Shown here: in pieces, positions 1-5,355 of the stretch
Numbering within the stretch: position 1 is the first letter of the stretch
Layout of the letters: every line of letters begins with the position of its first letter
Assembly (NCBI GenBank): GCA_021778375.1
Contig: JAJYCM010000193.1
Location: forward strand, 1-5,355
DNA from: Bacteroidota bacterium
Lineage (GTDB): Bacteria > Bacteroidota > Ignavibacteria > Ignavibacteriales > Ignavibacteriaceae
Length of the DNA: 5,355 nt
Direction: 5' to 3'
Notes under the pieces: model-generated
Seen by the model: only the letters and a program-made list of their open reading frames with translations
What the model was told of the DNA's origin: nothing
Database searches by the model: none
Program-made: the position numbers and the translations under genes

Positions 1-936
1 TTTGATACGGAAAATTTGAAGCCTACATATCTTTTTAAGCAGGGAATTCCCGGCTCCAGTTATGCCTTTGAAGTAGCGAAAAGAATAGGGCTAGATGAAG
101 CTTTTATAAATCTTGCATCCGAATATCTTGATCCGGATAAACACAAAGTGGAAAAATTTCTTGTCGAAATCGAAACAAAATCAAGAAGCCTTGAAGATAA
201 ACTGAATAAAAATGAAATTGAAAATAGCCGTTTAAGCGGCTTATCAATGCTTTATAAAGAGAACATAGACAAGTTGAATAAGGACAAGAAACAAATCCTG
301 AAAGAAGCCAAGCAAGAAGCTGATATTTATTTAAAAAACGTAAACCGCCAAATTGAAAGAATTGTAAAAGAATTAAAAGAGACAAATGCAAAACAGGAAA
401 CAATAAAATCAGCTCAAAATCTTGTTAAAGAATTGAAAGAAAAAAATAAAAAACTATTTACCGACGATATTGATTTGAATGTAGAAAATTATAATTTTGA
501 AGTAGGCAATATTGTTACTATTAAAAACACCCAAACTTTAGGCGAAATTATTGAATTTTCGCAGGATAAAAAGAAAGCTTTATTAAAAGCTGGAACAATT
601 AAAATTCAAGCAACTCTTTCGGATTTAATTATTGCTAAAAGTGAAAACAAAAAAGTCGAAAGCTTTAACGCCTATGGATATTCGCCCGAACCAGCTAACA
701 TCAGATTAGACATTAGAGGCGAAAGAGCAGAAGCGGCTGAGTTTGAAGTTATAAAATTTGTCGACAATGCCTACTCTTCTGGCTTAGACAGAATAGAAAT
801 ACTTCACGGCAAAGGTACCGGCGCTTTGAAAAAAATAGTTAATGAAATATTAAAGCATCACGAAAGAGTAAAAAAATATTACTTCGCACCGATTGAATTC
901 GGCGGAGACGGCATAACGATAGCTGAATTAAGCTAA
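1..936 (+). CDS. mutS2: Endonuclease MutS2, C-terminal part (5' end outside window)
   Basis: The reading frame is open from base 1 and encodes the last 311 residues of a MutS2 protein; the N-terminal clamp and Walker motifs lie upstream. Fragment residues 1-31 are the end of the MutS-type ATPase domain (LKPTYLFKQGIPGSSYAFEVA, the stretch after Walker B with the G-x-PG-x-S-x-AFE pattern). Residues about 48-152 are Lys/Glu-rich and look like a long coiled coil. Residues about 164-212 form a small beta-rich module. Residues about 234-311 are the Smr domain, with LDIRG at 236-240, HGKGTG at 269-274 and the usual GGDGITIAEL ending. In characterised members MutS2 is a dimeric ATPase with Smr-linked nuclease activity, tied to suppression of recombination and, in Bacillus, to rescue of collided ribosomes. 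Which role applies here cannot be read from sequence. A TTG at 16 is internal, because homology continues upstream of it. The next gene begins 36 bases downstream in the same direction. Confidence 0.95.
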   Translation, partial: FDTENLKPTYLFKQGIPGSSYAFEVAKRIGLDEAFINLASEYLDPDKHKVEKFLVEIETKSRSLEDKLNKNEIENSRLSGLSMLYKENIDKLNKDKKQILKEAKQEADIYLKNVNRQIERIVKELKETNAKQETIKSAQNLVKELKEKNKKLFTDDIDLNVENYNFEVGNIVTIKNTQTLGEIIEFSQDKKKALLKAGTIKIQATLSDLIIAKSENKKVESFNAYGYSPEPANIRLDIRGERAEAAEFEVIKFVDNAYSSGLDRIEILHGKGTGALKKIVNEILKHHERVKKYYFAPIEFGGDGITIAELS

Positions 937-962
937 CCGTTAAAAATATCGGGAATACAAAT

Positions 963-967
963 AAGGT
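963..967 (+). promoter_or_regulatory. Shine-Dalgarno supporting the TTG start of the biotin carboxylase
   Basis: AAGGT lies 5 bases before the TTG at 973. It decides the start: no in-frame ATG exists between the mutS2 stop and this TTG, and the first internal Met (residue 113) would remove the N-terminal biotin carboxylase fold. Confidence 0.6.
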
Positions 968-972
968 CAATC

Positions 973-2469
973 TTGTTTAATAAAATTTTAATTGCCAATA
1001 GAGGTGAAATTGCTGTTCGAATTATACGGGCATGCAAAGAATTGGGTATTAAATCTGCGGCAATATATTCTGCCGCTGATAAAACTTCTCTTCATACAAG
1101 GCTTGCAGATGAAGCATATTTTATCGGCGAAGCTATCGCATCCGAATCATACCTAAATAAAAATAAAATAATTGATCTCGCAAAAAAAATAAAGGCTGAT
1201 GCAATCCATCCCGGGTATGGTTTCTTTTCCGAAAATGCCGATTTTATAAAATCAGTTGAAGAAGAAGGAATCGAATTTATCGGTCCGTCATCTAACTCCG
1301 TGAAAATAATGGGGAACAAAACCGAAGCAAGAAAATTAATGAAGCACCATGGTGTTCCGATTGTGCCTGGGACAATTCATCCGGTTATATCGGTAGAGGA
1401 GGGAATTAAATCGGCTGAAGAAATCGGATTTCCAGTACTGCTTAAAGCTGCTGAGGGCGGCGGCGGTAAAGGAATGAGAAAAATTTCTTTTGCAAACGAA
1501 TTTGAAAATGCTTATGAAGCTACTCAGAGAGAAGCCTTAAAAGCTTTTGGTTGTGGTGACATTTATATTGAGAAATTTATTGAACACCCTAAGCATATCG
1601 AAGTTCAAATTATAGCGGACAAACATGGTAATTATGTCCATCTTTTTGAAAGAGAATGTTCTGTGCAGCGAAGGCATCAGAAAATAATTGAAGAGGCGCC
1701 TTCATCTTTCGTTGATGAAGAAACGAGAAATGAAATTACAGTAGCAGCGATCAATGCGGCAAAAGCATGTAATTATTACAATGCAGGTACAATAGAAATG
1801 CTAATGGATAAAAATAAAGATTTCTATTTTCTTGAAATGAATACCCGCCTTCAGGTGGAACACCCGGTTACGGAATTAATATCCGGAATTGATTTGGTCA
1901 AAGAGCAAATTGCAATAGCTGCAGGAGAAAATCTTTCATTCAGTCAAAAAGATGTAAAAATCCATGGGCATGCCATTGAATGCAGAATTTATGCCGAAGA
2001 TCCAGATAATAATTTTCTTCCTTCAACCGGAATTATAAATGAATATACTCAACCAAATGGTCCGGGCGTAAGAATTGACGGAGGATTTGAGGGAGGTTCT
2101 GAAATTAGCATTTATTATGATCCATTAATAGCAAAACTTGTATGCTGGTCAAATGACAGAATCGGAGCAATAAATCGCATGAATAGGGCTCTGTCGGAAT
2201 TTCACATTTCCGGAATCAATACAAATATTTCTTTTTTACAAAGCATATTGAAACATAAAAAATTTAAAGACGGAACGTTTGATATTAACTTTATTGAATC
2301 AGAAATGGATTCTTTATTAGCCGTTGAAAATCAAAAAGAAAATAAGGATTTAATAGAGGCAGCATTTATATTTGCAGCGCTAGTAAAAAATAACCACAAT
2401 TCAAATCATAACGGATACACTGGTAGCTGTAGCGTAAATAATAAATGGGCAGAGTTAAGTTATGAATGA
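973..2469 (+). CDS. accC: Biotin carboxylase subunit of an acyl-CoA (acetyl-/propionyl-type) carboxylase
   Basis: This ATP-grasp enzyme carboxylates the biotin of its carrier protein using bicarbonate and ATP, the first half-reaction of acetyl- or propionyl-type CoA carboxylases, in the cytoplasm. Of 498 residues, about 1-445 are the biotin carboxylase core. It opens at once with ILIANRGEIAVR (5-16). By comparison with E. coli AccC, the ATP-binding lysines are K116 and K158, the glycine loop is EGGGGKGM (161-168), and the EK pair is 200-201. The catalytic block RRHQK is at 233-237. Metal ligands are E275 and E288, followed by N290, R292 and E296 in EMNTRLQVEHP, and R338 lies in ECRIYAEDP. All key residues are present. 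GGGGKGM, ECRIYAEDP and FLPSTG resemble propionyl-/methylcrotonyl-CoA carboxylase alpha chains more than E. coli AccC. The tail (about 450-498) exceeds AccC length and probably contributes to a BT-like linker. The start is TTG. The last 8 bases overlap the carrier gene, suggesting translational coupling. Confidence 0.94.
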   Translation: MFNKILIANRGEIAVRIIRACKELGIKSAAIYSAADKTSLHTRLADEAYFIGEAIASESYLNKNKIIDLAKKIKADAIHPGYGFFSENADFIKSVEEEGIEFIGPSSNSVKIMGNKTEARKLMKHHGVPIVPGTIHPVISVEEGIKSAEEIGFPVLLKAAEGGGGKGMRKISFANEFENAYEATQREALKAFGCGDIYIEKFIEHPKHIEVQIIADKHGNYVHLFERECSVQRRHQKIIEEAPSSFVDEETRNEITVAAINAAKACNYYNAGTIEMLMDKNKDFYFLEMNTRLQVEHPVTELISGIDLVKEQIAIAAGENLSFSQKDVKIHGHAIECRIYAEDPDNNFLPSTGIINEYTQPNGPGVRIDGGFEGGSEISIYYDPLIAKLVCWSNDRIGAINRMNRALSEFHISGINTNISFLQSILKHKKFKDGTFDINFIESEMDSLLAVENQKENKDLIEAAFIFAALVKNNHNSNHNGYTGSCSVNNKWAELSYE

Positions 2470-2962
2470 CATTTTTGTTACGTTGAATGATAGGAAAAAG
2501 GAAGTTCAGATTATTAGCGACTCTAAGGTAATACTTGACGGGGAAGTAAATGAATACGATTTGTTTCCCCTTGATTCAAAATCTTTCTTGCTTAAGTTTA
2601 ATGAAAAAGTTTATAAAGTTTCCTCCAGCAAGATAGATAGCGATAAATTTACTATAATGATTGATGGCATTGCTTATGAAGCGCTTGCAAGAACCGCACT
2701 AGAAGAAAAAGCGAACGCAATAATCAGGCAACGAACCTTAATTAAAAATAAAACGGAAGTTAAAGCCCCGATGCCCGGAATGATTCTAAAAATAAAAAAG
2801 TCTCAAGGAGAAAAAATATCTCACGGAGAAACGGTGATAATTTTGGAAGCAATGAAAATGGAGAATGATCTACGGTCACCGGCAGCAGGAGTTATTAAAG
2901 AGATTTTTGTACAGCCCGGTAATAAAGTTGAAAAGGGGGCTATGTTATTTTCAATAGAATGA
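2462..2962 (+). CDS. Biotin carboxyl carrier protein subunit of acyl-CoA carboxylase (biotin/lipoyl domain)
   Basis: This 166-residue protein carries the biotin that shuttles CO2 from the biotin carboxylase to a carboxyltransferase. Residues about 99-166 are a biotinyl domain: APMPGMI (102-108), then EAMKMEND (129-136) with K132 as the predicted biotinylated lysine, then SPAAGVIKEI (139-148) and a closing strand ending LFSIE. It lacks the thumb insertion of E. coli AccB, so it matches the carrier domain of propionyl-CoA or methylcrotonyl-CoA carboxylase alpha chains better. Residues about 1-80 are strand-rich and have no biotinyl motif; I infer that they are the beta-barrel part of a BT domain that pairs with the tail of the preceding subunit. 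The ATG overlaps the upstream stop by 8 bases (ATGAATGA) with only a weak GAG upstream, so translation is probably coupled. The acyl-CoA substrate is not settled by sequence, and no carboxyltransferase gene is in view. Confidence 0.92.
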   Translation: MNDIFVTLNDRKKEVQIISDSKVILDGEVNEYDLFPLDSKSFLLKFNEKVYKVSSSKIDSDKFTIMIDGIAYEALARTALEEKANAIIRQRTLIKNKTEVKAPMPGMILKIKKSQGEKISHGETVIILEAMKMENDLRSPAAGVIKEIFVQPGNKVEKGAMLFSIE

Positions 2963-2967
2963 AAATC

Positions 2968-2995
2968 TTGTTCTTATTATTAATTAATTTAAATT
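2968..2995 (+). promoter_or_regulatory. Weak candidate promoter ahead of the FadL-type gene
   Basis: The 60-base gap between the carrier gene and the porin gene is very AT-rich. TTGTTC at 2968-2973 and TAAATT at 2990-2995 are 16 bases apart, giving a poor sigma-70-like match (3/6 and 4/6). No hairpin terminator is visible after the carrier gene, so read-through is equally possible. A promoter here is plausible because gene function changes at this point. Confidence 0.2.
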
Positions 2996-3011
2996 CAATT
3001 AACTAAACATC

Positions 3012-3019
3012 AAGGAGGT
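3012..3019 (+). promoter_or_regulatory. Near-perfect Shine-Dalgarno of the FadL-type gene
   Basis: AAGGAGGT lies 3 bases before the GTG at 3023 and is the strongest ribosome binding site in the window. It fixes the GTG start, which is also the only one that includes the signal peptide. It suggests high expression, as expected for an abundant outer-membrane protein. Confidence 0.8.
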
Positions 3020-3022
3020 AAC

Positions 3023-4261
3023 GTGAAAGTAAAAGTAATTACTTTCGTAATATTTGTCACCTTAAGCCTTCAATCGGCTTTTGCAGGCGGCTTTCAATTA
3101 AACGAACAAAATGCAAGAGCAATGGCGATGGGCGGCGCTTTCACCGCAGTATCAAATGATCCTTCGGCAATATATTTTAATGCTGCCGGATTAACACAGC
3201 TTACCGGTATCAACATTATGCTTGGTACTACCCTAATCGCTCCTACCTTTTCTTTTAGAGGCGTTAGCCCTTCTACTCATGAATACGATGCGGCAAAACA
3301 GACTTTTTTCCCTACACACTTTTTTGCCTCTTATAGTTATAATAAAGATTTAGCCTTTGGTATTGGATTCGATAGTCCTTTTGGCCTTGCCTCCAAATGG
3401 GATCCAAATTGGGTCGGAAAATATTTGGCAATTGAGACAAATTTGCAAACCTTTACCATTTCTCCTGTTATTGCTTACAATCTTCTTGATAACCTCTCTG
3501 TAAGCGCAGGTCTTGTTTATAGTTTTGCAAATGTTACAATATCTCAAAAAACTCCCCAGACTCCTTTTACCGGCGATGCTTTTACAACTCTCACAGGTAA
3601 AGATAATTCTGCATGGGGATTTAACTTAGGTGCCCTTTATAGACCTACCGAAGAATTATCAATCGGTGTTTCTTTTCATAGCCAGGTTAAATATACTTTT
3701 AAGGGAACCGCTTCAACCATTGGAGCTGCACAATTAGCTTCTCAGTTGCCTAACGGAAATGCTTCTGCTGATCTAACTACACCAGTTAATTTAGCATTTG
3801 GAGTTGCTTATAAAGTTCTGCCTGAATTATTATTAAGCGCCGATTATCAATATGTAGGATGGTCAAGTTATGATAGCTTAACAGTTGATTTCTCATCGCC
3901 AAATATGGTGAAATCTTCCCCGCGCCTTTATGATAATTCTTTTATCCTTCGCTTCGGTGCTGAATATGGCTTGACCCAAGACCTTAAAGTACGCGCAGGA
4001 ATTTATTATGACAAGGACCCGGTAAAAGCTCAATACCTAAATCCTTCTTTGCCGGATGCAGATCGTCTCGGGTTTAGTTTCGGGCTCGGTTATAAACTTA
4101 TGAATAATTTCAACATTGATGCAGCTTACTTGTTTATTAGAGGAAAGCAGATGACAATTACAAATTCACTTGAAAATTATGCAGGTGGAATTTCTCCGTT
4201 TAACGGAACTTATAACACAGCTGCTAATTTAGTGTCGTTAACACTATCATATAGTTTATAA
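3023..4261 (+). CDS. FadL/OmpP1/TodX-family outer-membrane transport protein
   Basis: This is a predicted outer-membrane beta-barrel that lets hydrophobic compounds such as long-chain fatty acids cross the outer membrane. Of 412 residues, 1-21 are a signal peptide (basic MKVK, hydrophobic core, likely cut after AFA). The mature start GGFQLNEQNARAMAMGGA followed by NDPSAIYFNAAGL (45-57) is the family's N-terminal hatch signature. The rest is alternating amphipathic strands and turns, such as LSVSAGLVYSF, LSIGVSFHS, LLLSADYQYVGW, LKVRAGIYYD and FSFGLGYKL. The chain ends LTLSYSL, a final strand whose last residue is Leu rather than the usual aromatic. The hatch has NAA where family members usually have NPA. 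The gene starts with GTG behind a strong ribosome binding site. The SGNH lipoprotein gene follows after about 20 bases, pointing to a shared transcript and a role in lipid or ester uptake. The actual substrate is unknown; aromatic hydrocarbons are a possibility in this family. Confidence 0.92.
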   Translation: MKVKVITFVIFVTLSLQSAFAGGFQLNEQNARAMAMGGAFTAVSNDPSAIYFNAAGLTQLTGINIMLGTTLIAPTFSFRGVSPSTHEYDAAKQTFFPTHFFASYSYNKDLAFGIGFDSPFGLASKWDPNWVGKYLAIETNLQTFTISPVIAYNLLDNLSVSAGLVYSFANVTISQKTPQTPFTGDAFTTLTGKDNSAWGFNLGALYRPTEELSIGVSFHSQVKYTFKGTASTIGAAQLASQLPNGNASADLTTPVNLAFGVAYKVLPELLLSADYQYVGWSSYDSLTVDFSSPNMVKSSPRLYDNSFILRFGAEYGLTQDLKVRAGIYYDKDPVKAQYLNPSLPDADRLGFSFGLGYKLMNNFNIDAAYLFIRGKQMTITNSLENYAGGISPFNGTYNTAANLVSLTLSYSL

Positions 4262-4268
4262 TTTAGAA

Positions 4269-4273
4269 AAGGA
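4269..4273 (+). promoter_or_regulatory. Shine-Dalgarno that chooses between two ATG starts of the SGNH lipoprotein
   Basis: AAGGA is 3 bases from the ATG at 4277 and 9 bases from the in-frame ATG at 4283. The second spacing is more usual, so 4283 is preferred. The choice changes only two residues (MK) at the front of the signal peptide. Confidence 0.5.
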
Positions 4274-4282
4274 TAAATGAAA

Positions 4283-5355
4283 ATGAAAAAGATTTTAAAT
4301 TTAATTTTTACAGCGCTGCTTTCTGTAATAATATTTGCAGGCTGTCAGGATAGAACTGATTTAACTGCTCCTAGCGCACCAAGTCCTAAGAGCGGAACCG
4401 CTGACTTTACAAGATATGTGTCTATCGGTAATAGCATTACTGCAGGTTATCAGTCCGGCGCTCTTTTCAAAAGCGGACAACTTTACGCATACGGAAATTT
4501 GATAGCTAACCAAACCGGAACTTCATTTGAGGAGCCTCTTATAAGTGATCCGGGTATTGGAGGAAGAATGAAGGTAGCTTCAATAAATCCGTTCTCAATC
4601 GCCGTAGACCCCAGTTCGGGAACTCCTATGAATTTGACTTATGCTGCACCTTATAATAATATGGGCATTCCCGGTGCATTAGTATACGATGTACTTAATG
4701 CTACAAGCGGTACGACTTGCGCTTCTTATGTCTTTGGAAATCCCGCTACGCGCAGCTCAAATCCATTTTTTGATATTATATTGCGTGGTGGAGGTTCTCA
4801 ATTTACTCAAACAAAATTGCTTCATCCGACTTTTATTACAATTTGGATAGGTGCAAATGATGTATTGGGTTACGCTACAAGCGGAGGTTTTTCTCCTTCT
4901 GCTCCAACGCCAACTCCAACATTCCAATTTTTGTATAACCAAATGGCGGATAGTATTGCGTCTCTTGGCGCAAAAGTAGTTGTGGCTAATGTTCCCGATG
5001 TTACTTCTATCCCATTTTTTAACACCGTTGGTCCAATGATGGCTCTTGAAACTCCATGGACTACCCTAAAAGCACTTGGAGTGCCGGGGTTAGTTTATGA
5101 AAAGCATGGTGAAACGATCGGAACGGGCGTAGCTGATTCTATATCTCTTTTAACCGGCAAAGTTTTATTAACTTTAGTCGGAAGCAGCTATGCTACTTCA
5201 TTGGGTAAGCCAACCGGACAATTTTATCGCGACAACCATTACCCGGCTTTGCCTACCGGAATTGATACAACTAAACCGTTTGGATTTAGTCCATTTAATC
5301 CCTGGCCCGATGCTTTAATACTTGACGCGACAGAAATTCAAACTGCTCAAACTTC
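4283..5355 (+). CDS. SGNH/GDSL-family lipolytic lipoprotein (3' end outside window)
   Basis: This is a predicted envelope-anchored esterase or lipase of the SGNH hydrolase superfamily; the frame stays open to the window edge, giving 357 residues. Residues 1-20 are a lipoprotein signal (MKKIL, hydrophobic core, FAGC lipobox with C21 as the lipidated Cys), followed by a Pro/Ser/Thr-rich linker (about 25-40). Block I is SIGNSITAGY (47-56) with catalytic Ser51; this branch has GNS where the classic motif is GDS. NNMGIPGA (125-132) supplies the block II glycine and WIGANDVLGYA (188-198) is block III with oxyanion-hole Asn192. VANVPDVTSIPFF follows and is typical of this Bacteroidota-like branch. 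The catalytic Asp-x-x-His block has not appeared and should lie downstream. The gene is about 20 bases after the FadL-type gene, so it probably releases a hydrophobic acid that the channel imports. The substrate is unknown. An alternative start is the ATG at 4277. Confidence 0.88.
   Translation, partial: MKKILNLIFTALLSVIIFAGCQDRTDLTAPSAPSPKSGTADFTRYVSIGNSITAGYQSGALFKSGQLYAYGNLIANQTGTSFEEPLISDPGIGGRMKVASINPFSIAVDPSSGTPMNLTYAAPYNNMGIPGALVYDVLNATSGTTCASYVFGNPATRSSNPFFDIILRGGGSQFTQTKLLHPTFITIWIGANDVLGYATSGGFSPSAPTPTPTFQFLYNQMADSIASLGAKVVVANVPDVTSIPFFNTVGPMMALETPWTTLKALGVPGLVYEKHGETIGTGVADSISLLTGKVLLTLVGSSYATSLGKPTGQFYRDNHYPALPTGIDTTKPFGFSPFNPWPDALILDATEIQTAQT
4904..4921 (+). repeat. Three tandem CCAACN hexamers encoding a Pro-Thr run
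   Basis: CCAACG, CCAACT and CCAACA follow each other inside the SGNH gene and encode PTPTPT in a loop just after the block III GAND motif. It is a short in-frame repeat, probably a flexible surface loop; nothing suggests a regulatory role. Confidence 0.5.

Noticed and set aside
104..403. Antisense open frame of 99 codons inside mutS2
   Set aside because: It lies opposite the coiled-coil region of a clear gene, is rich in Leu/Phe/Cys as expected from complementing Lys/Glu codons, and has no recognisable domain.
937..972. Terminator or promoter between mutS2 and the biotin carboxylase gene
   Set aside because: The 36-base gap holds no GC-rich hairpin with a T run and no convincing -35/-10 pair; only the ribosome binding site is visible.
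1092..1319. Antisense open frame of 75 codons inside the biotin carboxylase gene
   Set aside because: It is a shadow of a strongly conserved coding region, with no sign of an independent product.
2455..2475. Possible frameshift joining the biotin carboxylase and carrier genes
   Set aside because: The join is a clean ATGAATGA stop/start overlap without a slippery run, and two separate proteins of these sizes fit the usual arrangement in Bacteroidota-like bacteria.
2980..2995. AT-only palindromes (TTAATTAA, AATTTAAATT) as an operator
   Set aside because: Such short palindromes are expected by chance in an AT-rich gap and match no operator I can name.
3350..3547. Antisense open frame of 65 codons inside the FadL-type gene
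   Set aside because: It has no plausible ribosome binding context or domain and sits opposite barrel strands of a well-supported gene.
4757..4942. Antisense open frame of 61 codons inside the SGNH gene
   Set aside because: Its Cys/Trp/Arg-rich composition is typical of a non-coding complement; the + strand carries the conserved GAND block here.

Overview
The window is a compact, AT-rich stretch of bacterial chromosome with all genes on the + strand. It holds four complete or partial housekeeping and lipid-related genes plus one cut by the right edge. The protein types point to the Bacteroidota/Chlorobiota/Ignavibacteriota group: a separate biotin carboxylase and short biotin carrier pair, a FadL/OmpP1-type porin followed directly by a GDSL-like lipoprotein, and a MutS2 with a Smr domain. 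The low-GC codon use and the lipoprotein style fit Ignavibacteria best. This placement is an inference from gene style, not from a marker gene.

Layout. Positions 1-936 are the 3' part of mutS2: the end of the ATPase domain, a long coiled coil, a small beta-rich linker and the C-terminal Smr domain. After 36 bases comes a biotin carboxylase gene (973-2469, TTG start). It overlaps by 8 bases a gene for a biotin carboxyl carrier protein (2462-2962). Together these two encode the full alpha half of an acyl-CoA carboxylase, divided inside what would be the BT (linking) domain of one-chain alpha subunits. No carboxyltransferase gene is in the window. A 60-base AT-rich gap follows, then a FadL/OmpP1-type outer-membrane channel (3023-4261, GTG start behind a near-perfect Shine-Dalgarno). 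After about 21 bases comes an SGNH/GDSL-family lipoprotein (4283 to beyond 5355), still open at the window edge.

Working together. The carboxylase pair would load CO2 on biotin and pass it to an acyl-CoA through a partner encoded elsewhere. The FadL-like channel and the lipolytic lipoprotein look like a two-gene unit: one protein to hydrolyse an ester or lipid at the cell envelope, the other to move a hydrophobic product across the outer membrane. This pairing is the most interesting functional hint here, but it resembles arrangements I recall from Bacteroidota. I see no undescribed system, RNA gene, CRISPR array or mobile element.
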